Positions 46,401 to 55,377 are shown, counted from the first letter of the stretch. The stretch: DNA of 64,000 nt from Candidatus Acididesulfobacter guangdongensis (GCA_004195045.1 SGBC01000001.1:558001-622000), one strand, 5' to 3'. Program-made: numbers and translations. Notes: generated from the sequence alone by a model not told the origin.

Positions 46401-47219
46401 TTTATTCCTATGGTAACTGGTTATTATAACAGTTACCAAAATGATGAAGTCTCAATCCCCTCATTCGGGTCATTTATTCCTATCCATCTATTTGGTGTTA
46501 AACCATACCAGTAAATCCGGTGTCTCAATCCCCTCATTCGGGTCATTTATTCCTATAAAAAAGCACGCCTGAAAGTATTACACCAACTCCTACACCTGTC
46601 TCAATCCCCTCATTCGGGTCATTTATTCCTATCTATAATTAACTGTCCGACGTGCGGACGTAAATAAGTCTCAATCCCCTCATTCGGGTCATTTATTCCT
46701 ATTTTAAAAGATTTTGAGAGATTAAACAAGCTCTCAAAATTAGTCTCAATCCCCTCATTCGGGTCATTTATTCCTATAGATTTAACCGAAGATATTAAAA
46801 GATTTAACGAAGATTGTCTCAATCCCCTCATTCGGGTCATTTATTCCTATAAGTTTATTAATAACGATAGTCTTGAATTAGCAGAAGGCGTCTCAATCCC
46901 CTCATTCGGGTCATTTATTCCTATAAACAGAAATAAAGAAAATATTAGAACATTATTAAATGTCTCAATCCCCTCATTCGGGTCATTTATTCCTATGCAA
47001 GACTTAAGTGGAAAAATAGCCGCTTGCCGCACTTGTCTCAATCCCCTCATTCGGGTCATTTATTCCTATTGCTTTTGCAAGTTCGCATGTGTCGAAAGGC
47101 GGTTCGTCTCAATCCCCTCATTCGGGTCATTTATTCCTATTAGATGATATGGATTATACAAAGATTGAAGATTTACTATTAAGCGTCTCAATCCCCTCAT
47201 TCGGGTCATTTATTCCTAT
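43479..47219 (-). CRISPR. CRISPR array, 52 repeats of 35 bp and 51 spacers
   Basis: I count 52 repeats of 35 bp, first at 43479-43513 and last at 47185-47219. Repeats are identical except the first, whose initial 7 bases are mostly changed. Spacers are 34-44 nt. In the functional direction (minus strand) the repeat runs from ATAGGAATAAATGACCC to a 3' end ATTGAGAC, which would be the 8-nt crRNA handle. The conserved 3' end, the degenerate distal repeat at the low-coordinate end and the adaptation genes at the other end all say the leader is at 47220 and transcription runs leftward. Three spacer-repeat units are tandemly duplicated (spacers at 45329/45400, 45833/45905 and 46122/46195). It is flanked by cas2 and the type III-A cassette, which probably both use it. 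Confidence 0.97.
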
Positions 47220-47500
47220 AGCACCATCTTCAACATAAACATTCATAGTATGTTGAAGTGGCATTTTCGCCAACCTCTTCAATATTATAACATTTTTTTT
47301 TATATTTGCTATAATTATATTATTCATGTTCAGCATTTTCAGGCTGCGCCAACCTAATTAAATTTTTTAACTGCCAGAAATGTATATAGTTCAATCAAAA
47401 TAACGAGTTAATGATATTTTTATTGAAATTTAAAACTTATATGGAATGGGTTGGCGATATAATTTTTAAAATTAATAAAATTTTTTTTGCGGCTTTTTTA
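47220..47500 (-). promoter_or_regulatory. CRISPR leader
   Basis: This AT-rich 281-bp region lies between the first leader-proximal repeat and cas2. A perfect 10-bp inverted repeat, CTTCAACATA and TATGTTGAAG (47228-47258), lies 8 bp from the repeat. A minus-strand TATAAT lies near 47285. The octamer CGCCAACC or its complement occurs three times (about 47269, 47347 and 47449). These are candidate promoter and adaptation-complex or host-factor sites. Confidence 0.7.
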
Positions 47501-47785
47501 TTATAAAATGTAAAAATCCTTTTCTTCGACATCTGTTTCTTGATAAAGAACGCCGTATTTTAATTTTTTCTGCCAATCTTTTTCGCATACATTAAAATAT
47601 ACTACAAAATCATTTTCATTTATAATATTATGTATTTCTTCCTTTAATCTATTTAAAATATTTTTGCTGCATTCAATTTCAAATACTGATTTTTGGACTC
47701 TTATTCCATAATTAAGCATTATTTTAGCAACCTTTCTTAGTCTTTTAATATCTCTTATATCATATATAACAAGCCATTTATCCAT
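47501..47785 (-). CDS. cas2: CRISPR adaptation protein Cas2 (second copy, array-proximal)
   Basis: This 94-residue ferredoxin-fold Cas2 begins MDKWLVIYDIRDIKRLRKVAKIMLNYGIRVQKSVFEIE, with the beta1 Asp (YDI) conserved. It bridges two Cas1 dimers during spacer integration. A different Cas2 gene lies 59 bp upstream, so two paralogues are encoded in tandem. This copy is nearest the leader. Confidence 0.93.
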   Translation of the reverse strand: MDKWLVIYDIRDIKRLRKVAKIMLNYGIRVQKSVFEIECSKNILNRLKEEIHNIINENDFVVYFNVCEKDWQKKLKYGVLYQETDVEEKDFYIL

Positions 47786-47844
47786 TTTTCTTTTTTTTGA
47801 AATATCGCTATTAAAAGCATTTTTGAAATATTATATTTTAATGT

Positions 47845-48120
47845 TTATATTATTTCGAAAGATTCTATTTTTAAGATTTCTCCTTTTCCATCAAATATAG
47901 TTTTTTTATTACAAACTTCGCATAGAGGATAAATAAATAAACTATCTCTTTTTTCGTCAATAATAGATAATAAAATTCTAGTTAATTCTTTCATTTTTTC
48001 ATTTGATATTTCGCATTGAAAAAAAGAATACTGCGTTCTTACACCATAATCTTCAAGTGTATGAGATACTTTTTTTAATCTTTTTGGATCTGCAATATCA
48101 TAACATATCATGTAAATCAT
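47845..48120 (-). CDS. cas2: CRISPR adaptation protein Cas2 (first copy)
   Basis: A second Cas2, divergent from its neighbour: MIYMICYDIADPKRLKKVSHTLEDYGVRTQYSFFQCEI, with the conserved Asp in CYDIAD, then SLFIYPLCEVCNKKTIFDGKG, which carries a CxxC not seen in the other copy. The frame extends to 48156, but the first 12 residues are not Cas2-like and I prefer the ATG at 48120, giving about 91 residues. It lies just downstream of cas1. Confidence 0.9.
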   Translation of the reverse strand: MIYMICYDIADPKRLKKVSHTLEDYGVRTQYSFFQCEISNEKMKELTRILLSIIDEKRDSLFIYPLCEVCNKKTIFDGKGEILKIESFEII

Positions 48121-48217
48121 TTTTATTTTTTTAAAAATAATAATACTGCACTGCACCAGCTAACAGCCGCATTGAATTAAATATAATTATTAATATAATT
48201 TTCTGTTAATATATTAA

Positions 48218-49335
48218 TCATCTTGCCATAAGAGGCTTGTATTCTGATTCTTCTCCGTTGACAACTCTTTTAAATTGCTTGGCTTGTTCAAGAAACAATT
48301 CTTTGTAAGTTATATTTTTTCCCAGAATATTAAAATAAATAGAAGTATCTAATTTTTTTTCAAATTGTCCAATTACTTTTTTGATCCCTTCTTTAGTCAA
48401 CAATATACCTTTCACATCATTTGTTATAACGTTATCCAAATCGTTATTTTGACAATCGTGAAATTCGGAAGCATCTTTATTTTCCATCTTCTCAACAGGC
48501 ATTGGAAGGTCATCGTTATCAGGATTAAAATTAACTTCCTGAAAATCGTCTTTTTGAAGAATCCCTAGATTAAACAAAGAAGCAGTAAGAGTATCCACTA
48601 TCGGAGTTCTGTATTCCTCCATTAAGTCAAGCGTTAAAGAGTTTCGTCCATAATCTAATACGTGAAAATATCCGACATAATTATCCAAACCTGATATTTC
48701 GATAGCCGAATCTACTTTATATAGCAATAAAGTGTATAAAAAGCCAAGCACCGCATTAACGTTGTCTTTTGGCGGCATTCTGGATCTGCAATTAAACACT
48801 GCCCATTCAGGTATAATTGCATATTTAAACACATCAAAATAATGTTTGGCTCCAATGCCTTCGTATCCTCTTAGTTGTTCAATATTTTTTGCGCTATCTA
48901 CCAGTTGCATTATAGATTGCATTTTTTCTATTGGTTTCTTTATCATATTAAAATAATCGGTTTTTCGTTTTATTCTCTGCATAAAATTGTACTGATTATA
49001 CAATTTTGCTTTTACAATATATTTAGAAATATTCAGCACAAATTTCTCATCATCAAGAAGCATAAATTGTTTTTTCTCAGAAAAATATTTTTTCCTTCCT
49101 GAAAATTAATTCTGCCGTTGAATCTTCCGTTAGAATTGAGGAATATTATATTTATGTTATGGTGCATTAGCAATCTCAGAGCTGAACCGGTTAAATCAAT
49201 TTTACCTACAACAACAATCTGCTCTGTTTTAAAAGGAAATATCGTTTTAAGCACATCCTCTTCTTTTTTTAATTGCAAAACATTTCCATGTTTAACTAAT
49301 TTACCGTAATCTGATATTATATATATAGTCGACAT
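48218..49335 (-). CDS. cas1: CRISPR integrase Cas1, split by a -1 frameshift at an A6C slippery site
   Basis: Two overlapping frames together make one Cas1. The N-terminal frame (from ATG 49335) encodes the beta domain MSTIYIISDYGKLVKHGNVLQL..LTGSALRLLMHHNINIIFL up to NIFLRKN. The other frame continues QFMLLDDEKFVLNISKYIVKAKLYNQ through the helical catalytic domain: LRGYEGIGAKHYFDVF (Glu), GYFHVLDYGRNSLTLDLMEEYR (His and Asp/Glu). Joined by a -1 shift at AAAAAAC the product would be about 372 residues with no residue lost. Without the shift only a ~100-residue stub is made. It may be programmed frameshifting, a recent one-base deletion or a sequencing error. An acidic insert of ~45 residues lies near the C-terminus. 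Confidence 0.88.
49069..49075 (-). other. Slippery heptamer A AAA AAC in cas1
   Basis: On the minus strand the zero-frame codons AGA AAA AAC place the heptamer A AAA AAC exactly in the register that favours -1 slippage, and the -1 frame is the one that encodes the rest of Cas1. A GGAAGG sequence lies about 18 nt upstream; I see no strong downstream hairpin. Confidence 0.6.
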
Positions 49336-49406
49336 CTTAGATATTTTTATAACTTTCTTTAATTTAATTTAATTAAAATATAACACATATTAGCTATTTT
49401 TTCCAA

Positions 49407-50405
49407 TTATAAACATTCAACATGTATTTTGCCAAGACCGAAAGCAGTGCTTTTTCCGATACCTAATATTTCTGAAATTTTGAACATATCATAGCTAATA
49501 TTGTCTAGATTCTCAATTTCAATATATCCGACAAGTCCTCCAAAAAGCATTTTTGTATGCTGCCTGTTTGAATATCTTGAATAGTCTTCAAACTGAATAT
49601 TTTTTGACAGTATTTTATAACTCGGTTTGTAATCTAAATATTGCCTCTTTTTTCCTTCAACTTCACATATTCTAAAATAAATAGCCTGCAATAGTTCATC
49701 TAACCCTAACATAGCTCTGGCTAAATAATTATTTTGCTTAATTCTTAACGGAGTTAAGAATTCTAATTTTATTTTTTTTAATTCTTTTTCTTGCTGCTCG
49801 CCGTTCTTAACTCTGGATGACTTGACTAACGCGTTTTTAAGATTATTATTTGATTTTGATGCTGCGCTATCGGCATTAAAATTTCCGGAAGTATGAGCGA
49901 TTATTCTAAACGATTTGTCAATGTCAATTATCGCAGCGTAATTCTTGGAAAAAATCTTCATTAAATCAAATTCATTTGGTTCTATATTTGAAATATCAAA
50001 ACCTTCATTTTTTATTATATTTATTCCGTTAACTTTTATGCTATTTATTAAAAACCTGCTGCGAGCCGACCCTATGCCTATGTCGGTTAGCATTTTATAA
50101 ATTGCCGCAAGTATGTAAGGATAATAATATATGCCGTCGTTAAACAAAAATAAACCAAAATTAAAGTTTTTCTGATTTAGTTCTATGTCAAATCTATAAT
50201 CAGGTGTTTTATTCGGCGTTTCAAAAAATTTAAAATAGACACATTTATCAGCGCAAAAACCGTCTTTGCAATTATATGAAGGATTAATGCAAACCGTGCT
50301 TTTAAGCCCCATACCAAAAGCGCCTCTGATTGTTGAACCGAGAAAAGGCAATATTGTAAAATTTTTATTTTCTTCCGGACAAACTTCAATATGGATGTAT
50401 TTCAT
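49407..50405 (-). CDS. cas6: CRISPR pre-crRNA processing endoribonuclease Cas6
   Basis: This 332-residue RAMP protein matches the Cas6 family with a cysteine-containing insert. The N-terminus ILPFLGSTIRGAFGMGLKSTVC is followed by YNCKDGFCADKCVYFKFFETP. The middle reads GIGSARSRFLINSI, and the C-terminus has TKMLFGGLVGYIEIENL and the glycine-rich loop GIGKSTAFGLGKI. It cuts the repeat to leave the ATTGAGAC handle. First gene of the cas6-cas1-cas2-cas2 adaptation/processing unit; 71 bp upstream of cas1. Confidence 0.9.
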   Translation of the reverse strand: MKYIHIEVCPEENKNFTILPFLGSTIRGAFGMGLKSTVCINPSYNCKDGFCADKCVYFKFFETPNKTPDYRFDIELNQKNFNFGLFLFNDGIYYYPYILAAIYKMLTDIGIGSARSRFLINSIKVNGINIIKNEGFDISNIEPNEFDLMKIFSKNYAAIIDIDKSFRIIAHTSGNFNADSAASKSNNNLKNALVKSSRVKNGEQQEKELKKIKLEFLTPLRIKQNNYLARAMLGLDELLQAIYFRICEVEGKKRQYLDYKPSYKILSKNIQFEDYSRYSNRQHTKMLFGGLVGYIEIENLDNISYDMFKISEILGIGKSTAFGLGKIHVECL

Positions 50406-50449
50406 ATTAAGTCCAATATAATTAATATATTGTTAACAGTATTTTTTAA

Positions 50450-50465
50450 TGTTTCATGTGAAACA
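50450..50465. promoter_or_regulatory. parS: parS centromere site 2
   Basis: TGTTTCATGTGAAACA is the exact reverse complement of the site at 21036. It lies 44 bp upstream of cas6. The remainder of the gap to 50781 is AT-rich and I see nothing else in it. Confidence 0.85.
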
Positions 50466-50781
50466 TTATTTTATTACATGTTATTTTACATGATGTATTA
50501 ATTTGGCAGATAGACTTCTTCCGCTGGAAAATTTAACCAAAACTAGCCGCTTTTATTATTCTAATATTTTAACCCGGTGATATTATAATATTTTATATTT
50601 TATACTTTATATTTTATGTTTATATTTTAGTTCCATTAACATTTTTATTGCCCATAAAATATAGTAATATCGATGTGCTGCTGATAATTATGGTGAAGTC
50701 TGGTTAATTAAGTTCAAGCCCATTTTTCCCTTAGAACAAAAACCGACAGTTAATCGAATTATAACTTTTTTCAATAATTTA

Positions 50782-51816
50782 TTAAAGATTATTTTTGCAG
50801 ATATTCTCTATTTTTTTTTGAATATCAGCTTCGGACACACCTCGTCTGAAGCTATAATTTATATTGCCCTCATTTATGGCGTCAGAGACAACAGAAGGAA
50901 ATCTATTTATGTTATTATCTGCAGCACCGATAAATTTATCTGCTTGCTGCCTGATAGTTTTGATCATTGATTCTATCAGCTGCAAAACATCTTTTTTTGA
51001 AATAATTTTATTTTTAATGTCTATATATATTTTTTCAAATTCTATATATGCAGGATTATTTTTAACAAAAAAATCAATTTTGCCTGAGCTTAAATAATTC
51101 TTAGCCAGAAATATAATTCTTAACGCATTTATTGCTTCTTTAATATCATATCCGTATACATCTTTGTATGCTAATGTATTTGAAGTATAGTTGTCTTTAG
51201 CGATATTTAATCTTTTATTGTTTGCAAGACCTATAAATGAATTTAAATTTTTTTCATAATTCAAAAAAATAAATTGTTTAATCACTTCTATTAAATTTGA
51301 TAATAAACAATCACCACTGCGAAAAACAGTTTGAATATTTTTTTCGTCATCTGCAAAGCTATTTTTAAAAATTAAGTTCAGCTCATCAGGAAAATAAATG
51401 CTGCCGCAAATTAACGGCTCAATAAACTTTACGTTTCCATTCATAGCATGATGTATAAATTCATGGAAGGGTGTTATAAAATAATCATAATTTGATTCAA
51501 TCACAGAATATCTAATAAATTTATTATTAAAAAAATTGTGAAAATACGGATAGTAAACTATAAAAAAATCATAGTCGCTCTCACTGCTTTGCAGTCCATA
51601 ATTTCTTGAACCGTAAAACGCAATAAAAGCAATATTAAATTTTTGATTTTTATTCTCTTTCTTACATGAATCAGATAAAACAGTATTGCTTGGAGCACAG
51701 GCAGGCATATTACAATAACTGAGCGCAGTAATGTTATTGGAAAGGCTTTTTATAACATCGTAAAAAGCGGAAGACTTTACAAAACCGCTATAAATTTTAT
51801 CTCTATCCGGTGACAT
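50782..51816 (-). CDS. Predicted nucleotidyltransferase (YcgL/RlaP-like)
   Basis: This 344-residue protein has the nucleotidyltransferase beta-superfamily signature FYGSRNYGLQSSESDYDFFIVYYP: GSR-type motif followed by the metal-binding D-x-D pair. Then PFHEFIHHAMNGNVKFIEPLICG, as in COG3541-type predicted nucleotidyltransferases, with a helical C-terminal domain. The N-terminus has an atypical Cys/Ser-rich insert. Substrate unknown; relatives include toxin-like and phage-encoded enzymes. It stands alone between the parS site and the cytochrome gene, with no HEPN partner. Confidence 0.75.
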   Translation of the reverse strand: MSPDRDKIYSGFVKSSAFYDVIKSLSNNITALSYCNMPACAPSNTVLSDSCKKENKNQKFNIAFIAFYGSRNYGLQSSESDYDFFIVYYPYFHNFFNNKFIRYSVIESNYDYFITPFHEFIHHAMNGNVKFIEPLICGSIYFPDELNLIFKNSFADDEKNIQTVFRSGDCLLSNLIEVIKQFIFLNYEKNLNSFIGLANNKRLNIAKDNYTSNTLAYKDVYGYDIKEAINALRIIFLAKNYLSSGKIDFFVKNNPAYIEFEKIYIDIKNKIISKKDVLQLIESMIKTIRQQADKFIGAADNNINRFPSVVSDAINEGNINYSFRRGVSEADIQKKIENICKNNL

Positions 51817-51913
51817 ACCGTTATTTTATCACTTTGCATTAGAATATTGCAACAAGCAACAACGGAAATTTCATAAATTATTTACAATATGCATTACTTA
51901 ACACAACGGAAGC

Positions 51914-52408
51914 CTATCGCTTTAGAGATTCTAAATAAGCTGAAATTTTATAAACCTGCTTGCCGGTCAGGTATTCATATTTCGGCATTACGGCATAATA
52001 CTTTTTTCCGTTTATTTCGACTTTTGAACCAGTCTTAAAATATCTATCAGGATTCAATATAACCTTCATAGTCCAGCTGAATCTTTTGCCTAATTTTCCA
52101 TAAGAGCTGAGATTGGGACCGAGAGTGCCTCCGTTTCCGTTTACAGTATGGCAAGTTATACAGCTGTAATAATTAAAAAGAGATTTGCCTGATCTGAGAC
52201 TGGAATTTGCGGAACATGTTTTGGGAAACAATAGATTGAATCCGACCATAATAGCAAAAATAAATACTAAAAACATAAAGATAAATTTGAAATTAAAATG
52301 GGTCTTTCCATCCCATCTATTCGAAAAAACTGACGGCTCACTATCACATATCATTATATCATTATTATCATAGTTGTTTTCGTTAACTTCTATTTTACCT
52401 TCTATCAT
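51914..52408 (-). CDS. Membrane-anchored class I cytochrome c
   Basis: This 164-residue protein has a cytoplasmic tail (~35 residues), one membrane helix (~40-62), then a periplasmic heme domain. Heme attachment is SCITCHTVNGNGG (CxxCH), with GPNLSSYG after it and the likely axial Met in YYAVMPKYEYLTGKQVYKISAYLESL. It carries electrons at the periplasmic face; the partner is unknown. It lies downstream of the export genes on the same strand (151 bp) and shows no functional link to them. Confidence 0.88.
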   Translation of the reverse strand: MIEGKIEVNENNYDNNDIMICDSEPSVFSNRWDGKTHFNFKFIFMFLVFIFAIMVGFNLLFPKTCSANSSLRSGKSLFNYYSCITCHTVNGNGGTLGPNLSSYGKLGKRFSWTMKVILNPDRYFKTGSKVEINGKKYYAVMPKYEYLTGKQVYKISAYLESLKR

Positions 52409-52474
52409 TTTTGCCTCTATATTTCTATTTATTAAATTTTAGTTTGGATAGTTATTTTTTTTAATTGAATTATA

Positions 52475-52512
52475 TTATTTATTATTATTTATTATTATTT
52501 ATTATTATTTAT
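52475..52512. repeat. TTATTA-type simple repeat
   Basis: About four tandem units of TTATTATTTA lie between the cytochrome gene and the export gene. Low-complexity AT DNA. Confidence 0.6.
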
Positions 52513-52559
52513 TTTTTTATATTAACCAGTTTTGAAATTAATTAAAAGTCTAACATGTA

Positions 52560-53735
52560 TTATTTACCGGTTTTAATTGAAACTTCAACCATCATGCCTG
52601 GTTTCAAGATGTGATTTTTATCGTTTAGAATCCTTATTCTTACAGGCAGTCTGTGAGTAACCTTTGTATATGTTCCGCTGGGATTATTTGTAGGTATCAG
52701 CGCAAACTTAGATGTTGTTACAGAACCAACAAACTCGACAGCTCCTTTAAATATTTTCCCCGGAAAGGAATCGACCGTGACAACAACGGGGTCTCCCTTT
52801 TTGACATTAGCAATTAATGTTTCTTTTACATTAGCCGTTACCCAGACTTTCTTAAGATTATTTATCATAAGTATGGGTGTTCCCGGCGTAATATACTCGC
52901 CTAAATATGACATTTTCTCGCTTACAACACCGTTTATCGGCGATTTTATAAACGTGTTAAGATAATTTGCGCGCGCTAATTTATAAGCTGCATCCGCTAC
53001 CTTAATTGCGGCTTCCAAAGGTTTGATAGTAGTATATTTCTTTGCGCTTATAATACTTTTTGTATATTGCGCATTTACAAAGCTTCTTCTTGCTGACATA
53101 TACGCCGTTAGGGCGGTATAATAATTCTGACGCGCAACAAGATAAGATGTTTTTAGAGTATCAAACTGCTCACGCGTTATAAATTCTTTGCTTAAAAGTT
53201 TAAGACCCCTCAAATAATCTCTTTTGTCTAATTTAAAAGTCAACTTTGCCGCTGACAATGTTGAAGAAGCCTTCTTTAGATTCAACTTGTCTAAATAATA
53301 ATTATTAAAAGCAGTTCCGGCAAATTCGCCGATTGAACCGCCCGCGTTGAAAAGATTTTGTTTAGCCAGATCATAATTAGCTTTAGCCTGGAGCATTTCA
53401 GGATAATAAGTGGATTGATTAATAACTGCTAGAAGTTCACCTTTTTTAACAGGTTCATTTTTATGAACGTATATTGAGCGTATATTGCCGGACACCATTG
53501 AGCTAACGGCGTAAATATGCCCGTCAACCTGAGCGTCCTCGGTATAAACATGATTTAAGGAATACAGGTACCATTTTAGAACAAATACTCCCCCTATAAT
53601 TGCAATTAAAACAATGATTGAAGCAAATATTATATTTTTTTTCGTAAATTTGGAGGCGCTGTCATCCATCCTGCCTGCATTTTTGTTTATATCGGCGTTC
53701 CCGCCATTTTTGTTTTTTCCGTTATCTTCATTCAT
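52560..53735 (-). CDS. HlyD/EmrA-type periplasmic adaptor (membrane fusion protein)
   Basis: This 391-residue protein has one N-terminal membrane helix (~32-54), then the biotinyl-lipoyl half motif AVSSMVSGNIRSIYVHKNEPVKKGELLAVI. A long alpha-helical hairpin (residues ~105-230) follows, then the second lipoyl half FIKSPINGVVSEKMSYLGEYITPGTPILMI, and a beta barrel. EmrA-type adaptors link an inner-membrane pump to a TolC channel. It follows the TolC-like gene by 136 bp, but the expected EmrB/MFS pump is not next to it; a cytochrome gene is. The pump is elsewhere or this pair serves another exporter. Confidence 0.92.
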   Translation of the reverse strand: MNEDNGKNKNGGNADINKNAGRMDDSASKFTKKNIIFASIIVLIAIIGGVFVLKWYLYSLNHVYTEDAQVDGHIYAVSSMVSGNIRSIYVHKNEPVKKGELLAVINQSTYYPEMLQAKANYDLAKQNLFNAGGSIGEFAGTAFNNYYLDKLNLKKASSTLSAAKLTFKLDKRDYLRGLKLLSKEFITREQFDTLKTSYLVARQNYYTALTAYMSARRSFVNAQYTKSIISAKKYTTIKPLEAAIKVADAAYKLARANYLNTFIKSPINGVVSEKMSYLGEYITPGTPILMINNLKKVWVTANVKETLIANVKKGDPVVVTVDSFPGKIFKGAVEFVGSVTTSKFALIPTNNPSGTYTKVTHRLPVRIRILNDKNHILKPGMMVEVSIKTGK

Positions 53736-53871
53736 AATACAGAAAAACCTCCAAATTCTTACAGTAATATTACATACTTAAATTGTTTATAAAATATAAA
53801 ATTAAAATATAGAAAATAAATCTACAGGCGCTAATACTAAAATGAATTATTGCGATTAATCAACATTTAAA

Positions 53872-55305
53872 TTAATACTTAAATCTGTCTATAGTTAAGC
53901 GTATGAGTTTCCTCTTAAATGAACCGGTTAACGTTTTAAAGTTTAATATAGAACTGTAATAATCCAATTTTTCAGCGAGCAGATTGTGACGCGCAGAGGC
54001 AAGTTCAGCCAGAGCGGTAATAACGTCAACGCTCGTTGCTACGCCTGCTTTATATTCTTCTTCAACAAGTTTATAATTTTTAAAAGCATATGATTCTTCA
54101 TGTTTTAAAGCTATTATCTGATATTTAAGATTTTGTATATTATAGAAACCGGATACTACGTCTGCCCTCAAATTTCTTTTCGCCTGAATAAGTTCGTACA
54201 TATTGGCGTTATTTTGAGACCTTGCCTTTTCAATAGAAATAATTCTTGTGCCTCCCTGAAATAAAGGAAACGTTAAAACTCCCGCTGCAGTCCAGTAATG
54301 CACATTTCCTTGAGGAATAAAATGGTTATCGGATATGCCGTTGTATGTAGCTTCAAAGTTTATTTTAGGTATATATTGGGTTTCATAATAATAAACCTCA
54401 TCCTTGGACTCTTTTTTTAAAAATTTGAGAGATTTAAGTCCGGGATTATATTTGTATGCCAATTTTATATATTTTTTCAGGCTGTTATTCAGCAATTCCG
54501 GATTTTTCGGTTTAGCTACTTTAAAATTAAAACTCACCCCTATAATTGCCCGTAAATTCGCTTCGGCGGATTTTAATTTATTTTTTGAGGCGATATACTG
54601 CTGCTTAGCCTGATAATATTCTGATTTTGCCTGTAAAACATCCGTTATAATGGCAAGACCGGCTTTCAGTTTTGCTTTAGCAAGCTGCAGATGTGATAAA
54701 GCTTCCTCCATTGTTTTCCTGTCCGCTTTAACTAAATTTTCATCGCTTAAAACATCATAGTAATCGCTTGCAGTATCAAACAGTTTATTTTGTGAAATAT
54801 TGTTTAAAGACATCTTGGACGATTTTATAGAATTTTCCGCCGCATAATAAGCCGGTATAGCCGGTATATTAAGCAAAGGCTGCGTCAACGCAAATGTATA
54901 GCCGTAAGTAGGAAAGAAAAAAGAAAAAATATTGCTTCCGCCGGAAGAGCCGGAAGACGACTGCGAAGACGAACTCGGAGAATTCTGGTGAAACCTCTGA
55001 TCTTTATAGGTAAGCGAAATATTCGGAAGCAGCATGCTTATAGCCGTCCACTTAAGCAAAGTTGACTGATAATAAGATTCCCGCTGGGACTTGATGGTTC
55101 CGTTTAATTTTGCTACATACAGATATGCCTGATTTAAAGTAATAATTTTTTCGCCGTATGATTTTACGGGATTTAACATGGATACAATAAAACAAAAAAA
55201 TACAAAATATATCAAAACAAGCGGCAAATGTTTTTTTAACGTTATATATTTAATAAAACTATTGTGTTCAAAACTCCTAAAATCGTTCTTACGTAAAATC
55301 CTCAT
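53872..55305 (-). CDS. TolC-family outer-membrane efflux protein
   Basis: This 477-residue protein has an N-terminal signal/anchor (residues ~27-50), then two repeats of the OEP pattern. The first contains LLKWTAISMLLPNISLTYKDQ and YAAENSIKSSKMSLNNI; the second YIPKINFEATYNGISD and TFPLFQGGTRIISIEKARSQ. It forms the trimeric channel for efflux. A Ser/Gly-rich loop at about residues 112-125 is unusual. First gene of the export pair; a perfect palindrome sits within its promoter. No regulator gene is adjacent. Confidence 0.92.
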   Translation of the reverse strand: MRILRKNDFRSFEHNSFIKYITLKKHLPLVLIYFVFFCFIVSMLNPVKSYGEKIITLNQAYLYVAKLNGTIKSQRESYYQSTLLKWTAISMLLPNISLTYKDQRFHQNSPSSSSQSSSGSSGGSNIFSFFFPTYGYTFALTQPLLNIPAIPAYYAAENSIKSSKMSLNNISQNKLFDTASDYYDVLSDENLVKADRKTMEEALSHLQLAKAKLKAGLAIITDVLQAKSEYYQAKQQYIASKNKLKSAEANLRAIIGVSFNFKVAKPKNPELLNNSLKKYIKLAYKYNPGLKSLKFLKKESKDEVYYYETQYIPKINFEATYNGISDNHFIPQGNVHYWTAAGVLTFPLFQGGTRIISIEKARSQNNANMYELIQAKRNLRADVVSGFYNIQNLKYQIIALKHEESYAFKNYKLVEEEYKAGVATSVDVITALAELASARHNLLAEKLDYYSSILNFKTLTGSFKRKLIRLTIDRFKY

Positions 55306-55377
55306 AATAATTTATCCTGTAATTTATAATACTATTGCTAATAGTTTTTATTTAATTCTTTTTTATAGATATATAAT

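Noticed and set aside
43483-47059. Long ORFs on both strands across 43.5-47.1 kb encoding repeated SQSPHSGHLFL, SIPSFGSFIP and GINDPNEGIET peptides
   Set aside because: These are the CRISPR repeat read in different frames; there are no ribosome sites and spacers differ.
49033-49063. Two separate cas1 genes (a short N-domain protein and a 281-residue protein)
   Set aside because: The two parts join exactly with a -1 shift and each alone lacks half of the conserved Cas1 fold.
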